Shown here: positions 55,482 through 63,936 of the stretch, in pieces
How the letters are laid out: every line of letters starts with the position of its first letter
Position numbering within the stretch: position 1 is the stretch's first letter
Source: an uncultured Dyadobacter sp.
GTDB lineage: Bacteria > Bacteroidota > Bacteroidia > Cytophagales > Spirosomataceae
Length of the DNA stretch: 64,000 nt
Reading direction: 5' to 3'
Assembly: GCF_946482605.1 (NCBI RefSeq)
Contig: NZ_CAMLSE010000019.1
Location: 102,588 to 166,587, forward strand
Notes under the pieces: generated by a model
What the model was told of the DNA's origin: nothing
What the model saw: only the letters and a program-made list of their open reading frames with translations
The model's database searches: none
Program-made: the position numbers and the translations under genes

Positions 55482-56861
55482 TTACATTTTTACAAATTCC
55501 ACTCGGCGGTTGCCCGCCCTGCCCTCAGGCGTTGTGTTCGGCGAAGCCGGCTCGGCCTCGCCCTTGCCATCGGTCTGCATCCGTGAGCTGTCAATACCAA
55601 AGTCTGACGTTAATGCTGCTCTCACTGCTTCTGCTCTTCTTTTGGACAAGACCAAATTCTGCGCATCATCGCCGTCAGAATCGGTATGACCAATGATTTT
55701 CACTTTTACACCTGCATTCTCGGTCAGCACCGCTGCGATATCTTTTAATGTACCGTAAGACTCAGGCCTTATACCCGCAGAATTTATGTCGAATAATATT
55801 CCGGTTGTAGAGAATTTCCCTTCTGTGATCAGCTTGTTGCGTGTGTCGGGCGCGCCGACAGCCAGTCTCAGGTCCGAAATAAAGTACCGATTGGCTTCCT
55901 CATGATACCCGTGATTTGAAAATGCGATGAAATTATACTTCCGGGTAGCATCAAATGCCCTGGGTAAGTCCCACACTTTGAAATCGTCCACGTACAACCG
56001 CAGCCGCATTTTCTGGCGCCAAACCGATACCTTCACGACGTTGTGTTCCGGCACATGAAAAGCAGGAAAGCTCTTTTCATTTTTCATAACCGAGCTCCCA
56101 TCCTCACCGAACACATTAAATGCGGCAATTCCTTGCGTCCCTCCCGCGTCCTTCGGATGCAAGCCCAGTTCCAGGCCGTTCTTTTTACCCCCATCGTACC
56201 ATTTCCAGTTCGTAAACTCCCTGGCAGGTGCAGGCAACTCTGCGATGATCGTACGCAGGAAGCCTGAATAGTAACTGAATTCCGAGGTAGTAGCCAGGGA
56301 AAACTCCAGTGTAAAGTTCTCCGGTAATGCCGTTATGAATTCGGGATAAAAGACGCCCTCCGGCCCCAGCAGCAACCATTTCCCTTCCGTTCCGCTGATC
56401 GTCACGACTTCACCGGATGAATTGGTATTCCATTTGGAAGGAAAATCCCCGATCGCGTCCTGAGAAAAGTCTTCTACCGCAACAATCTTGTCCCCCGGAA
56501 TAAAATCGAACCTGCTATATGATTTCAGGGTAGGTTTTCCAGCGCTCCCCGGCGCTGCATCGTCCTTTGCTCCGGCATCACTAATTCCGCCGGGCTGACC
56601 GCTGCTACTTTCGGACGGGGCCTTGGATGCCGGATTGTTCGTACTCTTTTTCTCCTTCTTCTTAAACAGATCACCGATCCCCTGTTCCACGGAATCGAGG
56701 CCTTTGTCAACCGCCTGGTCGATTTTGCGGTTAGCCCGGTTCTCAGCCTGCCGTTCTACCACCCTTCCGGGGTCATTGATTCTCACCTGACCAAAAGCCA
56801 CACCTGAAACCGCCATCAGCAGCAACGTACCACGCACAAAACTGTTCGTTAACTTCTCCAT
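55482..56861 (-). CDS. OmpA-family outer-membrane/peptidoglycan-binding protein
   Basis: 459 residues from the ATG of MEKLTNSFVRG; a longer frame from 56906 would add a non-signal extension. After the signal peptide come a charged coiled linker (RQAENRANRKIDQAVDKGLD), a lectin-like beta domain (about 130-330) and a C-terminal OmpA domain (about 350-459). The OmpA domain has GILFDINSAGIRPESYGTL, the murein-binding Asp/Arg in IGHTDSDGDDAQNLVLSKRRAEAVRAAL and PNTTPEGRAGNRRVEF. It anchors the outer membrane to DAP in peptidoglycan. Confidence 0.93.
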   Translation of the reverse strand: MEKLTNSFVRGTLLLMAVSGVAFGQVRINDPGRVVERQAENRANRKIDQAVDKGLDSVEQGIGDLFKKKEKKSTNNPASKAPSESSSGQPGGISDAGAKDDAAPGSAGKPTLKSYSRFDFIPGDKIVAVEDFSQDAIGDFPSKWNTNSSGEVVTISGTEGKWLLLGPEGVFYPEFITALPENFTLEFSLATTSEFSYYSGFLRTIIAELPAPAREFTNWKWYDGGKKNGLELGLHPKDAGGTQGIAAFNVFGEDGSSVMKNEKSFPAFHVPEHNVVKVSVWRQKMRLRLYVDDFKVWDLPRAFDATRKYNFIAFSNHGYHEEANRYFISDLRLAVGAPDTRNKLITEGKFSTTGILFDINSAGIRPESYGTLKDIAAVLTENAGVKVKIIGHTDSDGDDAQNLVLSKRRAEAVRAALTSDFGIDSSRMQTDGKGEAEPASPNTTPEGRAGNRRVEFVKM

Positions 56862-57018
56862 GTGCAATAAATTTAATGGGGTGATCACTACATTAAATTT
56901 ACACATTTACCGGAAGTCGCTGACATTATTTGAGTTATTGGCTTGGTATACGCAAAAGCAGCCCGTCTAGGCCATTTGAAGCGAACATTGTAAATTGCGC
57001 CGCATTTGTCAGATCTCC

Positions 57019-57828
57019 ATGAGTCTTCAGTTTCAGAAAAAAAGCATTACGCTCAAACCAGGCCGCCGCATTTACTTCTCTTCAGATTATCACCTCGGTG
57101 TACCCACTGCTTCCGCCAGTCGGGATCGGGAGCGGCTGATCGTCGCCTGGCTGGAATCCATCCGGACCGACGCACAGGTGATCTTCCTGGTAGGAGACAT
57201 TTTCGATTTTTGGTTTGAATACCGCAGGGCTGTTCCAAAGGGTTTTGTGAGGCTGCTCGGCAAACTGGCAGAACTGGCCGACGAAGGTATCGAGCTGATC
57301 ATTTTCACTGGTAATCACGATATGTGGATGTCGGGCTACCTGACTGAGGAGCTGGGCGCGGCGATTTACCGAAACCCTGTCAACTTCACCATAACGTCCG
57401 AATCGGGGACAAAAGAACTATTGGTGGGCCACGGCGATGGACTCGGACCGGGCGATCACACTTATAAGTTTCTCAAAAAGGTATTTGAAAATTCCTTCTT
57501 CCAATGGCTGTTCCGTGTGGTGCACCCCGATGTGGGAATGTGGATCGCCACTGCCTGGTCGAGGAGAAGCCGCCTGGCCAATGTCAACAAGGGAGAAGAG
57601 CGATTTCTGGGCGAAGACAAGGAATGGCTGCTCATATACTGCCGGGAGGTCGAATCCGCTCTGCATCACGACTTCTACATTTTCGGTCACAGGCACCTCA
57701 CGCTCGACATGCAGGTGGCCGCAAACGCCCGTTACATTAACCTTGGAGAATGGGTTACGCAACAATACTATGCAGCCTTCGACGGGAAAAATGTGAATCT
57801 CCTGAAATTCAGTTTGGAAGGCCGCTGA
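57019..57828 (+). CDS. LpxH-like UDP-2,3-diacylglucosamine diphosphatase
   Basis: 269 residues from the ATG of MSLQFQKKS; the first open codon is a TTG at 56995. Metallophosphatase motifs: FSSDYHLG (Asp23, His25), VGDIFDFWFE (Asp60), FTGNHDMWM, GHGDGLGPGD and FGHRHLTLD. The full set matches LpxH, which cuts UDP-2,3-diacylglucosamine to lipid X at the inner membrane for lipid A. The size is slightly longer than E. coli LpxH (240). Its stop abuts the stop of the convergent CarboxypepD gene. Confidence 0.92.
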   Translation: MSLQFQKKSITLKPGRRIYFSSDYHLGVPTASASRDRERLIVAWLESIRTDAQVIFLVGDIFDFWFEYRRAVPKGFVRLLGKLAELADEGIELIIFTGNHDMWMSGYLTEELGAAIYRNPVNFTITSESGTKELLVGHGDGLGPGDHTYKFLKKVFENSFFQWLFRVVHPDVGMWIATAWSRRSRLANVNKGEERFLGEDKEWLLIYCREVESALHHDFYIFGHRHLTLDMQVAANARYINLGEWVTQQYYAAFDGKNVNLLKFSLEGR

Positions 57829-58587
57829 TCAGTTACCGCCGCTATTCTTCTTGGCAGCATCGATTTCACTTTGGCTTTGCGGGATGAAGTCTTGCTTGGT
57901 AATGTTTTCGCGCGGAGTCGCATTGAGTTCTTTACGCCAGTCTTTCTGCTTAAGATCTCCGTTTTTCACCGATTTGATAAACTTCGCCCAGGCAAAAGGA
58001 TTCAGAAAAGGAAAACTGGTTGCAAAACCTTTGTTCGCAGCGGATTCACGCCCAAACATCAGCTGATCCATGGAGTACCGGTAGTTTGTCTGGGCATTGT
58101 TGGGCATCTGCGCAGCCAGCCGGTTGATGTAATCGGGATCCGTACTTTTCGCCAAAGCGTCGCGCTCGGCCTGATCCGGTAATTTAAGTGCGAGAAACGC
58201 CTTCTTGAATTCTTCTTCCGTCGAATAGGGATAGATGGTTACTCCAGAAAGCGTTACAACGTCCTCGCGAAGTGCTACAATAGCGGAGTACAACTCTGAA
58301 TTATAGTTTCTGGGCACAACATGATATTGCTTTTTGTAGCCGACGTAGCTAAAAACGATACTATCACCCGGAAAAACGGGAATAGTAAAGGATCCGTCGC
58401 TTTTGGCCAGCGTTCCACGCCCTGCATTCACAATGAAGATCGTTGCACCGGGTAACCGTTCAGTGGTTTTACCTCCTACAACGACACCCGAGAATATAAT
58501 GGCCTTTTGCTCACCTTGCGCAAATGCGTCCCGAAAACCCAACATCCCTGCCAATACCAGGAAAAATATCAAAAAACTACGTTTCAT
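57829..58587 (-). CDS. Secreted CarboxypepD_reg-like domain protein
   Basis: 252 residues. A signal peptide ends at AFAQ. Residues about 30-110 form a carboxypeptidase-regulatory-like beta domain (IIFSGVVVGGKTTERLPGATIFIVNAGRGTLAKSDGSFTIPVFPGD...), similar to the N-terminal part of SusC-type receptors. No TonB barrel follows; the C-terminal half is charged and helical. These proteins are common on Bacteroidota surfaces with unknown roles. Its stop lies directly beside that of lpxH. Confidence 0.85.
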   Translation of the reverse strand: MKRSFLIFFLVLAGMLGFRDAFAQGEQKAIIFSGVVVGGKTTERLPGATIFIVNAGRGTLAKSDGSFTIPVFPGDSIVFSYVGYKKQYHVVPRNYNSELYSAIVALREDVVTLSGVTIYPYSTEEEFKKAFLALKLPDQAERDALAKSTDPDYINRLAAQMPNNAQTNYRYSMDQLMFGRESAANKGFATSFPFLNPFAWAKFIKSVKNGDLKQKDWRKELNATPRENITKQDFIPQSQSEIDAAKKNSGGN

Positions 58588-58752
58588 TCCTTCCAGATTT
58601 TACCTCAGGAAAATTCTTCCTGTAAGCCTATGAGCACAATTACAAACTTGCTTTCCCAGCCTTTACACCTATCGTGTAAAAATCCATTCCTTAATAATCA
58701 AACGACCTTTGCAACGGGGGATTGCCCCGGGTTATATACAAAGCCATTTCAC

Positions 58753-59586
58753 TCAGGAAAATAACTTTAAAAAAGTGACAATAAACGGAGCCGACAACAG
58801 AAGGCCGTCAAATCTGTCCAAAAAACCACCATGCCCCGGAATACTACTGCCCGAGTCTTTGATGGCAATACTTCTTTTAAACAAAGATTCTACCAGGTCC
58901 CCGTAGGTACCTACTACCACGATGATAGCGCCTATGCAATACCACTTCCAGGGTTCGAAGGTACGGAAATAATGCCCCAGAGCAAACGCGATGACCGCAG
59001 CGAACAATGCGCTCCCCATCGCTCCTTCCCAGGATTTTTTTGGTGAGATCCGCTCAAACAGCTTCCTTTTCCCAAATTTCGTACCTGCAAAATATCCTCC
59101 GATGTCGGAAGCCCAAAGTAACAGCAGGCTACCCAGCACGATTTCGTAATTATAATGCCCTCCCCTCATCGCCATAACGATGATCAATGCGAAAGGCAAT
59201 GCCACGTAAATAATCCCGAGAAATGTAAAGCCAATGTTTGTAAATGGCTTAAGGTCGTTCTTTTTGTAAAGCTTGATAAAAAATATCATCGACAGCAAAG
59301 GGCTGATAATGAAGTAATTTTCAAACTTGACAATGTCCTGTTCTATCAGATACGCAAGCAACATCATGACTGTGCCACAGAAGGTGCCATAATATGTGAG
59401 GGGCTGGTTGCCGTCCAGGCCGAGCAACTTGTAAAATTCAAGCTGCGTCAGCGAACTGATTGCGCAAAAGAGCAACAGGAAAGTCCATTCACCGTAAACA
59501 ATACAACCGATGATGACAAATACGCCTGCAAGCGCCGTGATGGTTCGTTGTTGTAAATTACTCAGACTGTTTAAGCGCGTCTTCAT
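58753..59586 (-). CDS. cdsA: Phosphatidate cytidylyltransferase
   Basis: 277 residues with about eight spans. The CDS signature is near the end: GVLVSSIPGHGGFLDRFDGLL-like segment with the conserved Ser, Pro, Gly, Gly, Asp-Arg-x-Asp, preceded by KRSIAIKDSG. It makes CDP-diacylglycerol from phosphatidate and CTP for phospholipids at the inner membrane. Its start overlaps the DUF2007 stop by 29 bases, so translation is coupled. The cluster CPBP, DUF2007, cdsA on one strand is in one operon. Confidence 0.96.
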   Translation of the reverse strand: MKTRLNSLSNLQQRTITALAGVFVIIGCIVYGEWTFLLLFCAISSLTQLEFYKLLGLDGNQPLTYYGTFCGTVMMLLAYLIEQDIVKFENYFIISPLLSMIFFIKLYKKNDLKPFTNIGFTFLGIIYVALPFALIIVMAMRGGHYNYEIVLGSLLLLWASDIGGYFAGTKFGKRKLFERISPKKSWEGAMGSALFAAVIAFALGHYFRTFEPWKWYCIGAIIVVVGTYGDLVESLFKRSIAIKDSGSSIPGHGGFLDRFDGLLLSAPFIVTFLKLFS

Positions 59587-59779
59587 TCGTCAGTATGGTT
59601 TGGGCCTTTAACAGGTCGCCCGCGGGCACATGGACTTCACACATTCCAAAAATCGGATAGCTGCTGTCCTGCTTGTTCACGATCACCGCCGCTATTCCAT
59701 TCTGTTCCAAAATTTCCCGTGCTATTTCCGCCCGGATCATTTGTCCGCTTTGATAGGCCTTCGCCCAATTCTCATCCAT
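59558..59779 (-). CDS. DUF2007 putative signal-transducing protein
   Basis: 73 residues. The typical DUF2007 chain shows WAKAYQSGQMIRAEIAREILEQNGIAAVIVNKQDSSYP, GMCEVHVPAGDLLKAQTIL: an ACT-like small fold annotated as putative signal-transducing, without known ligand. It overlaps cdsA by 29 bases downstream and starts 22 bases after the CPBP-protease stop. The position between a membrane protease and a lipid enzyme hints at envelope homeostasis. Confidence 0.9.
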   Translation of the reverse strand: MDENWAKAYQSGQMIRAEIAREILEQNGIAAVIVNKQDSSYPIFGMCEVHVPAGDLLKAQTILTNEDALKQSE

Positions 59780-59801
59780 TCTATTCTGTTTCTTTAATAT
59801 G

Positions 59802-60767
59802 CTAATCTATAACTCGTTGAAACGCCCCATCCCGGGTCCGGCTCTTTCTGATTACCAGTAAAATCCCCAGGGAAGCAACCAAAGAGGCCAGTATCAACAT
59901 CAGGGGCATTGATTTGGTCTCCTCGATATTCATTTTTATTGCCTTGATATTATGCAGGTACATCATCACCAGCACGAAGCCGTTGTTAACAAAATGCGCC
60001 AGTACCGCCACCCACAGGCTACCGGTCCAATAATACAGGTAGCCAAACAATGCGCCCAGCATCATTCTGGGCAAAAAACCGTAAAACTGAAAATGGATGG
60101 CGCTAAAAATAGCAGCTGCCAGCCATATGGCCACATGGACGTTGTTCAACTGCTGCAATAACTTCGTCTGGATCACCCCGCGAAAAAGCACTTCCTCTCC
60201 GAAAGCAGGCAAAAGGGTCACGACGAACAGGGCGATCAGCAACTGGCCGAAATCCTTGTAACTGGTGAGAAAAGCTGTCATAACCGAAAGCTGATCTTCC
60301 TTTTCACGCATCCATTTTTCAAGGCCCGACAATGGATCAGGAAGATTCATCGCGGCGTTCCATTCGATAAACTTGCTGTTAACCGGGATAAAAGCGAGTA
60401 CCAGCACAAAAGCTAGCAACCAGATGTACAATGCAGGTTGCCTGCCGGAACTGAACTGCTTGATCGATTTCCGTTCGATATAAATCCAGAAGATCAGGGA
60501 TGGCAGCAGGTAAGAAAAAAAGTGGACAGTGCCTTGCAGGATCATCAGCGCATTCCATCCGTTTTGGACTTTTTCAGGTTCGCTGAGCAATTGCCCCAGG
60601 AGTGTTGCCACACCGTCGGTATCCGCAGAGAGGTAGATGGCCAGCATCATAACCGCCAGGATGTTGCCCACGGCCATTCCAATAAGCACAAAGCCTATCA
60701 GGACCAATAAACTACCCCAGGTGCCGGGTACGCGGGAAACAACCAGATTCGGGTTACTATTTTGCAT
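59802..60767 (-). CDS. CPBP-family intramembrane glutamic protease-like protein
   Basis: 321 residues from the ATG of MQNSNPN; the open frame runs 93 codons further upstream across the divergent promoter region and is not real protein. Eight or so spans; the CPBP (ABI) motifs are FGEEVLFRGVIQ (the two Glu and Arg), the following His in FSAIHFQFYGFLPRM and the last HFVNNG. Members are Rce1-like proteases or bacteriocin-immunity proteins. It is the first gene of the DUF2007-cdsA unit, divergent from dusB across about 100 bases. Confidence 0.92.
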   Translation of the reverse strand: MQNSNPNLVVSRVPGTWGSLLVLIGFVLIGMAVGNILAVMMLAIYLSADTDGVATLLGQLLSEPEKVQNGWNALMILQGTVHFFSYLLPSLIFWIYIERKSIKQFSSGRQPALYIWLLAFVLVLAFIPVNSKFIEWNAAMNLPDPLSGLEKWMREKEDQLSVMTAFLTSYKDFGQLLIALFVVTLLPAFGEEVLFRGVIQTKLLQQLNNVHVAIWLAAAIFSAIHFQFYGFLPRMMLGALFGYLYYWTGSLWVAVLAHFVNNGFVLVMMYLHNIKAIKMNIEETKSMPLMLILASLVASLGILLVIRKSRTRDGAFQRVID

Positions 60768-60867
60768 AATTGGTGTAAATTTACAGTTTATTATCAATTT
60801 ATAAATAAGGGCTTCGTAAGTCGGCTTCCCACAGGGCTTTATCCCCGGCGAGCTTTCACTTCGAAGT

Positions 60868-61872
60868 ATGGATGAAGCGAAAATGGTAAAAATTGGAAAT
60901 ATAGCGCTGAGTGACTTCCCGCTCCTGCTGGCACCTATGGAGGATGTGAGCGACCCGCCGTTTCGTGCAGTGTGCAAGGAAAACGGTGCCGACCTCATGT
61001 ATACCGAGTTTGTATCCTCCGAAGGCCTGATCCGCGATGCGGCCAAGAGCGTTCAGAAGCTGGACATTTTCGAGTATGAGCGCCCGGTGGGGATCCAGCT
61101 GTTTGGCAGTGATGTGGAAACAATGGGCTCCTGCGCGGAAATAGCTTCGCGGGTTAATCCTGATCTCATCGATATTAATTACGGATGCCCGGTCAAGAAT
61201 GTGGCCTGCCGCGGCGCAGGTGCTGCCTTGTTGCAGGACATCCCCAAAATGGTCAGAATGACCGAATCCGTGATCAAGTCAACGCACCTGCCAGTTACGG
61301 TTAAAACGCGGCTTGGTTGGGACGAAAATACCCGGAACGTCGAAGATGTAGCCGAACGCCTTCAGGACATCGGCATCAAAGCACTCTCCATTCACGGACG
61401 TACACGTGTACAGATGTACAAGGGTTCCGCCGACTGGTCGCTGATCGCCAGGATCAAGGAGAATCCGCGCATTACCATCCCGATCTTCGGAAACGGAGAT
61501 GTGGACAGTCCGGAAAAGGCATTGGAATACCGGAATAAATTTGGCGTCGACGGCATCATGATCGGTCGGGCGACGATAGGAAATCCCTGGATCTTTAATG
61601 AAATCAAACATTACATGAAGACCGGGGAGAAATTGGCTCCACCCACTATGGAACAGCGCGTGGACGTCTGTCTCAGGCACCTGGAATTCTCCATTCGATG
61701 GAAAGGGCCGGTTGCCGGTGTGTTTGAAATGCGCAGGCATTATACCAACTATTTCAAAGGGCTCGAACATTTTAAACCATACCGCATGAGGCTGGTAGAA
61801 GCAATGACTTTTGAAGAACTGAACAGCATACTTAAAGAAATTTCCAACGATTACAGCGAAGCATTATGCTGA
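60868..61872 (+). CDS. dusB: tRNA-dihydrouridine synthase, DusB-like
   Basis: 334 residues. An alternative ATG five codons in (MVKIGNI) is equally possible. FMN-binding TIM barrel: LLLAPMEDVSDPPFRAVCKENGADLMYTEFV, the catalytic Cys107 in DINYGCPVKNVACRGAGAALL, KTRLGWD, SIHGRTRVQMYKG and the phosphate-binding GIMIGRATIGNPWIF; a helical tRNA-recognition domain ends the chain. It reduces specific uridines in tRNA D-loops. Its stop overlaps the start of the biotin carrier gene by seven bases. Confidence 0.96.
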   Translation: MDEAKMVKIGNIALSDFPLLLAPMEDVSDPPFRAVCKENGADLMYTEFVSSEGLIRDAAKSVQKLDIFEYERPVGIQLFGSDVETMGSCAEIASRVNPDLIDINYGCPVKNVACRGAGAALLQDIPKMVRMTESVIKSTHLPVTVKTRLGWDENTRNVEDVAERLQDIGIKALSIHGRTRVQMYKGSADWSLIARIKENPRITIPIFGNGDVDSPEKALEYRNKFGVDGIMIGRATIGNPWIFNEIKHYMKTGEKLAPPTMEQRVDVCLRHLEFSIRWKGPVAGVFEMRRHYTNYFKGLEHFKPYRMRLVEAMTFEELNSILKEISNDYSEALC

Positions 61873-62402
61873 AAGTAAACGTTGCAAACGGCCCCGCAGG
61901 AGATTCCTCTCCTGCCCTGTCACAAAACAATCCATTTGAAATCGACCACGGAAAAGAGGGGTGGTCTGTCAGTGGCAATGCGTTTGATGGTGATATCGTA
62001 GCCGTCGGGCCGAACCGCTTCCACGTTATCTGGAATAACAAATCCTACAACATTGAGGTTGTGGATCAAAACGCGGCGGAAAAAACGGCCCATTTACTGA
62101 TCAATGGCCAACATTATTACACCACTGCCAAAGATCACCTTGATCTGTTACTGGAAGGAATGGGCATGCAAAATGGTTCTGCTCAAAAGATCAACAATGT
62201 AAAAGCACCAATGCCGGGACTGATACAGTCCATCACCGTGTCGGAAGGCGACCATATCAATAAGGGCGACAACCTGCTGGTGCTGGTTGCTATGAAAATG
62301 GAGAATGTGATCAAATCTTCCGGCAGCGGCGTGGTGAAAACACTGAAAGTATCTCCCGGACAGATTGTGGAAAAAAACCAGGTATTATTGGAGTTTCACT
62401 AA
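61866..62402 (+). CDS. Biotin carboxyl carrier protein-like subunit
   Basis: 178 residues. A free-standing biotinyl-lipoyl domain occupies about 108-178, with the biotin-accepting Lys144 in VAMKMEN (AMKM motif) and the hammerhead PMPGLIQSI. The N-terminal 100 residues resemble the linker domain of propionyl/acetyl-CoA carboxylase alpha subunits. It is not a full biotin carboxylase. A carboxyltransferase beta subunit is encoded at 35.8 kb, and a separate biotin carboxylase would be needed. It overlaps dusB and precedes pyrH. Confidence 0.9.
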   Translation: MLKVNVANGPAGDSSPALSQNNPFEIDHGKEGWSVSGNAFDGDIVAVGPNRFHVIWNNKSYNIEVVDQNAAEKTAHLLINGQHYYTTAKDHLDLLLEGMGMQNGSAQKINNVKAPMPGLIQSITVSEGDHINKGDNLLVLVAMKMENVIKSSGSGVVKTLKVSPGQIVEKNQVLLEFH

Positions 62403-62464
62403 ATTACTTGTGAATCTGAACTTCACACGCTTATTTTTACGAATCAAAACACCACATCGCTACC

Positions 62465-63187
62465 ATGCCGGAACCAAAATTCAAACGTTTATTACTCAAA
62501 CTCAGCGGAGAAGCACTCAACGGGGGCGATAAAGCCCAGGTCATTGACTTTAACATTCTCGACAATTATGCCAAGGAAATCAGAAGGATTACCGAGGTAG
62601 GCGTACAGGTTGCGATCGTGATTGGTGGTGGAAACATTTTCCGGGGCGCATCGGTCGAAAAATCCGGAATCGACCGTGTTCAGGGTGATCATATGGGCAT
62701 GCTGGCAACGGTCATTAACGGTATGGCTATCCAGAGCTCCCTCGAAAAACATGGCATGAATACGCGCCTGATGTCGGCCATTAAAATGGAACAGGTATGC
62801 GAGCCATTGATCCGCCGGCGGGCTATCCGCCATCTCGAAAAAGGACGCGTGGTAATCTTTGGTGCAGGAACCGGGAATCCTTACTTCACGACGGACACCA
62901 CTGCGGGGCTGCGTGCCATCGAATCAGAATCGGAGGTTGTACTGAAAGGGACCCGCGTCGATGGCGTTTATACTGCCGATCCGGAGAAAGATCCGACCGC
63001 GACGAAATATGCTCAGCTTACCTTCGACGAAGCACTGTCTAAAAACCTCAAGATCATGGACCTCACTGCATTCACACTTTGCAAGGAAAATGACCTCCCG
63101 ATCATTGTATTCGACATGAACAAGCCTGGTAACCTGTATGACCTGGTGATGGGCGAAGATGTCGGAACCCTGATATCGAACCAATAG
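62465..63187 (+). CDS. pyrH: UMP kinase
   Basis: 240 residues, the normal length. Amino-acid kinase fold: [13 protein letters not shown] with the P-loop-like Lys/Gly, [27 protein letters not shown] (UMP binding), and the end [20 protein letters not shown] with [11 protein letters not shown]. The hexameric enzyme makes UDP from UMP and is activated by GTP in most bacteria. It is followed by frr after 24 bases, the classical pyrH-frr pair. Confidence 0.97.
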   Translation: MPEPKFKRLLLKLSGEALNGGDKAQVIDFNILDNYAKEIRRITEVGVQVAIVIGGGNIFRGASVEKSGIDRVQGDHMGMLATVINGMAIQSSLEKHGMNTRLMSAIKMEQVCEPLIRRRAIRHLEKGRVVIFGAGTGNPYFTTDTTAGLRAIESESEVVLKGTRVDGVYTADPEKDPTATKYAQLTFDEALSKNLKIMDLTAFTLCKENDLPIIVFDMNKPGNLYDLVMGEDVGTLISNQ

Positions 63188-63211
63188 AAATATACAGCTT
63201 ACTATAAAACA

Positions 63212-63772
63212 ATGGAAGAAATAGAATTATATCTGGATGACGCCAAGGATACCATGGACGGCGCAATCAAACACCTTATTATTGAATTAGGTAAAATCCG
63301 CGCCGGAAAAGCATCCCCCCAGATGCTGGAAGGTCTTCAGATCGATTACTATGGCTCGATGACGCCGATTCAGAATGTAGCAACGATCAATACCCCCGAC
63401 GCACGTACGATCGCTATCAAGCCTTTTGAAAAGAAAATCATCAACGATATCGAAAAGGCGATCCGCAATAGTAACCTGGGTTTCTCGCCTTCCAACGACG
63501 GCGAATTAATCCGTATTTCCGTTCCGCCATTGAATGAAGAACGCAGACGTGAGCTCGTAAAACGTGCCAAAAACGAAATAGAAACCGCGAAAATCAATGT
63601 CCGCAACATCCGTCAGGATGCGAACAACTCGCTCAGAAAGCTAACCAAGGAAGGCGTTTCCGAAGATCTGGTAAAATCGAGCGAAGACCGTGTCCAGAAA
63701 CTGACAGACGGTTTTGTGGCAAAAATCGAACAGATATTCTCCGTCAAAGAAAGGGAGATCATGGAAGTCTAA
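63212..63772 (+). CDS. frr: Ribosome recycling factor
   Basis: 186 residues, full-length RRF. The L-shaped protein has domain I helices (MDGAIKHLIIELGKIRAGKASPQMLEGL... with the conserved R-A-G-K/R segment), a domain II beta region (IDYYGSMTPIQNVATINTPDARTIAIKPFEK) and the last helix VQKLTDGFVAKIEQIFSVKEREIM. With EF-G it splits ribosomes after termination. It forms the standard operon with pyrH and is ended by the terminator at 63789. Confidence 0.97.
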   Translation: MEEIELYLDDAKDTMDGAIKHLIIELGKIRAGKASPQMLEGLQIDYYGSMTPIQNVATINTPDARTIAIKPFEKKIINDIEKAIRNSNLGFSPSNDGELIRISVPPLNEERRRELVKRAKNEIETAKINVRNIRQDANNSLRKLTKEGVSEDLVKSSEDRVQKLTDGFVAKIEQIFSVKEREIMEV

Positions 63773-63788
63773 GACTAATTCCTGCTTT

Positions 63789-63829
63789 AACCAACAAAAA
63801 ACCCGCGAAATGCGGTTTTTTTGTTGGTT
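63789..63829. terminator. Terminator after frr
   Basis: An 18-base, A/T-rich stem with one mismatch (AACCAACAAAAAACCCGC against GCGGTTTTTTTGTTGGTT) around the loop GAAAT; T7 tract within the right arm. Confidence 0.85.
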
Positions 63830-63835
63830 AACTTT

Positions 63836-63930
63836 GGCTTTCGGCCGTCGGCTATCGAACTTTTTTGGCTGGCTGAAAAACAAAGTTTAATAGTGCAAAA
63901 AGCTCGACAGCCGAGAGCTGAAAGTCGAAG
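63836..63930. repeat. Imperfect long inverted repeat, REP-like
   Basis: About 63836-63868 (CTTTCGGCCGTCGGCTATCG) and the complement of 63898-63930 (CTTTCAGCTCTCGGCTGTCG) share a degenerate 27-base pattern, with A/T runs at the inner ends. It resembles dispersed intergenic repeats of Cytophagales. Confidence 0.5.
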
Positions 63931-63936
63931 TTCTTC

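Noticed and set aside
60768..61046. Upstream extension of the CPBP protease frame by 93 codons
   Set aside because: It overlaps the divergent dusB gene and promoter region and has non-membrane, low-quality sequence; the ATG at 60767 begins the real protein.
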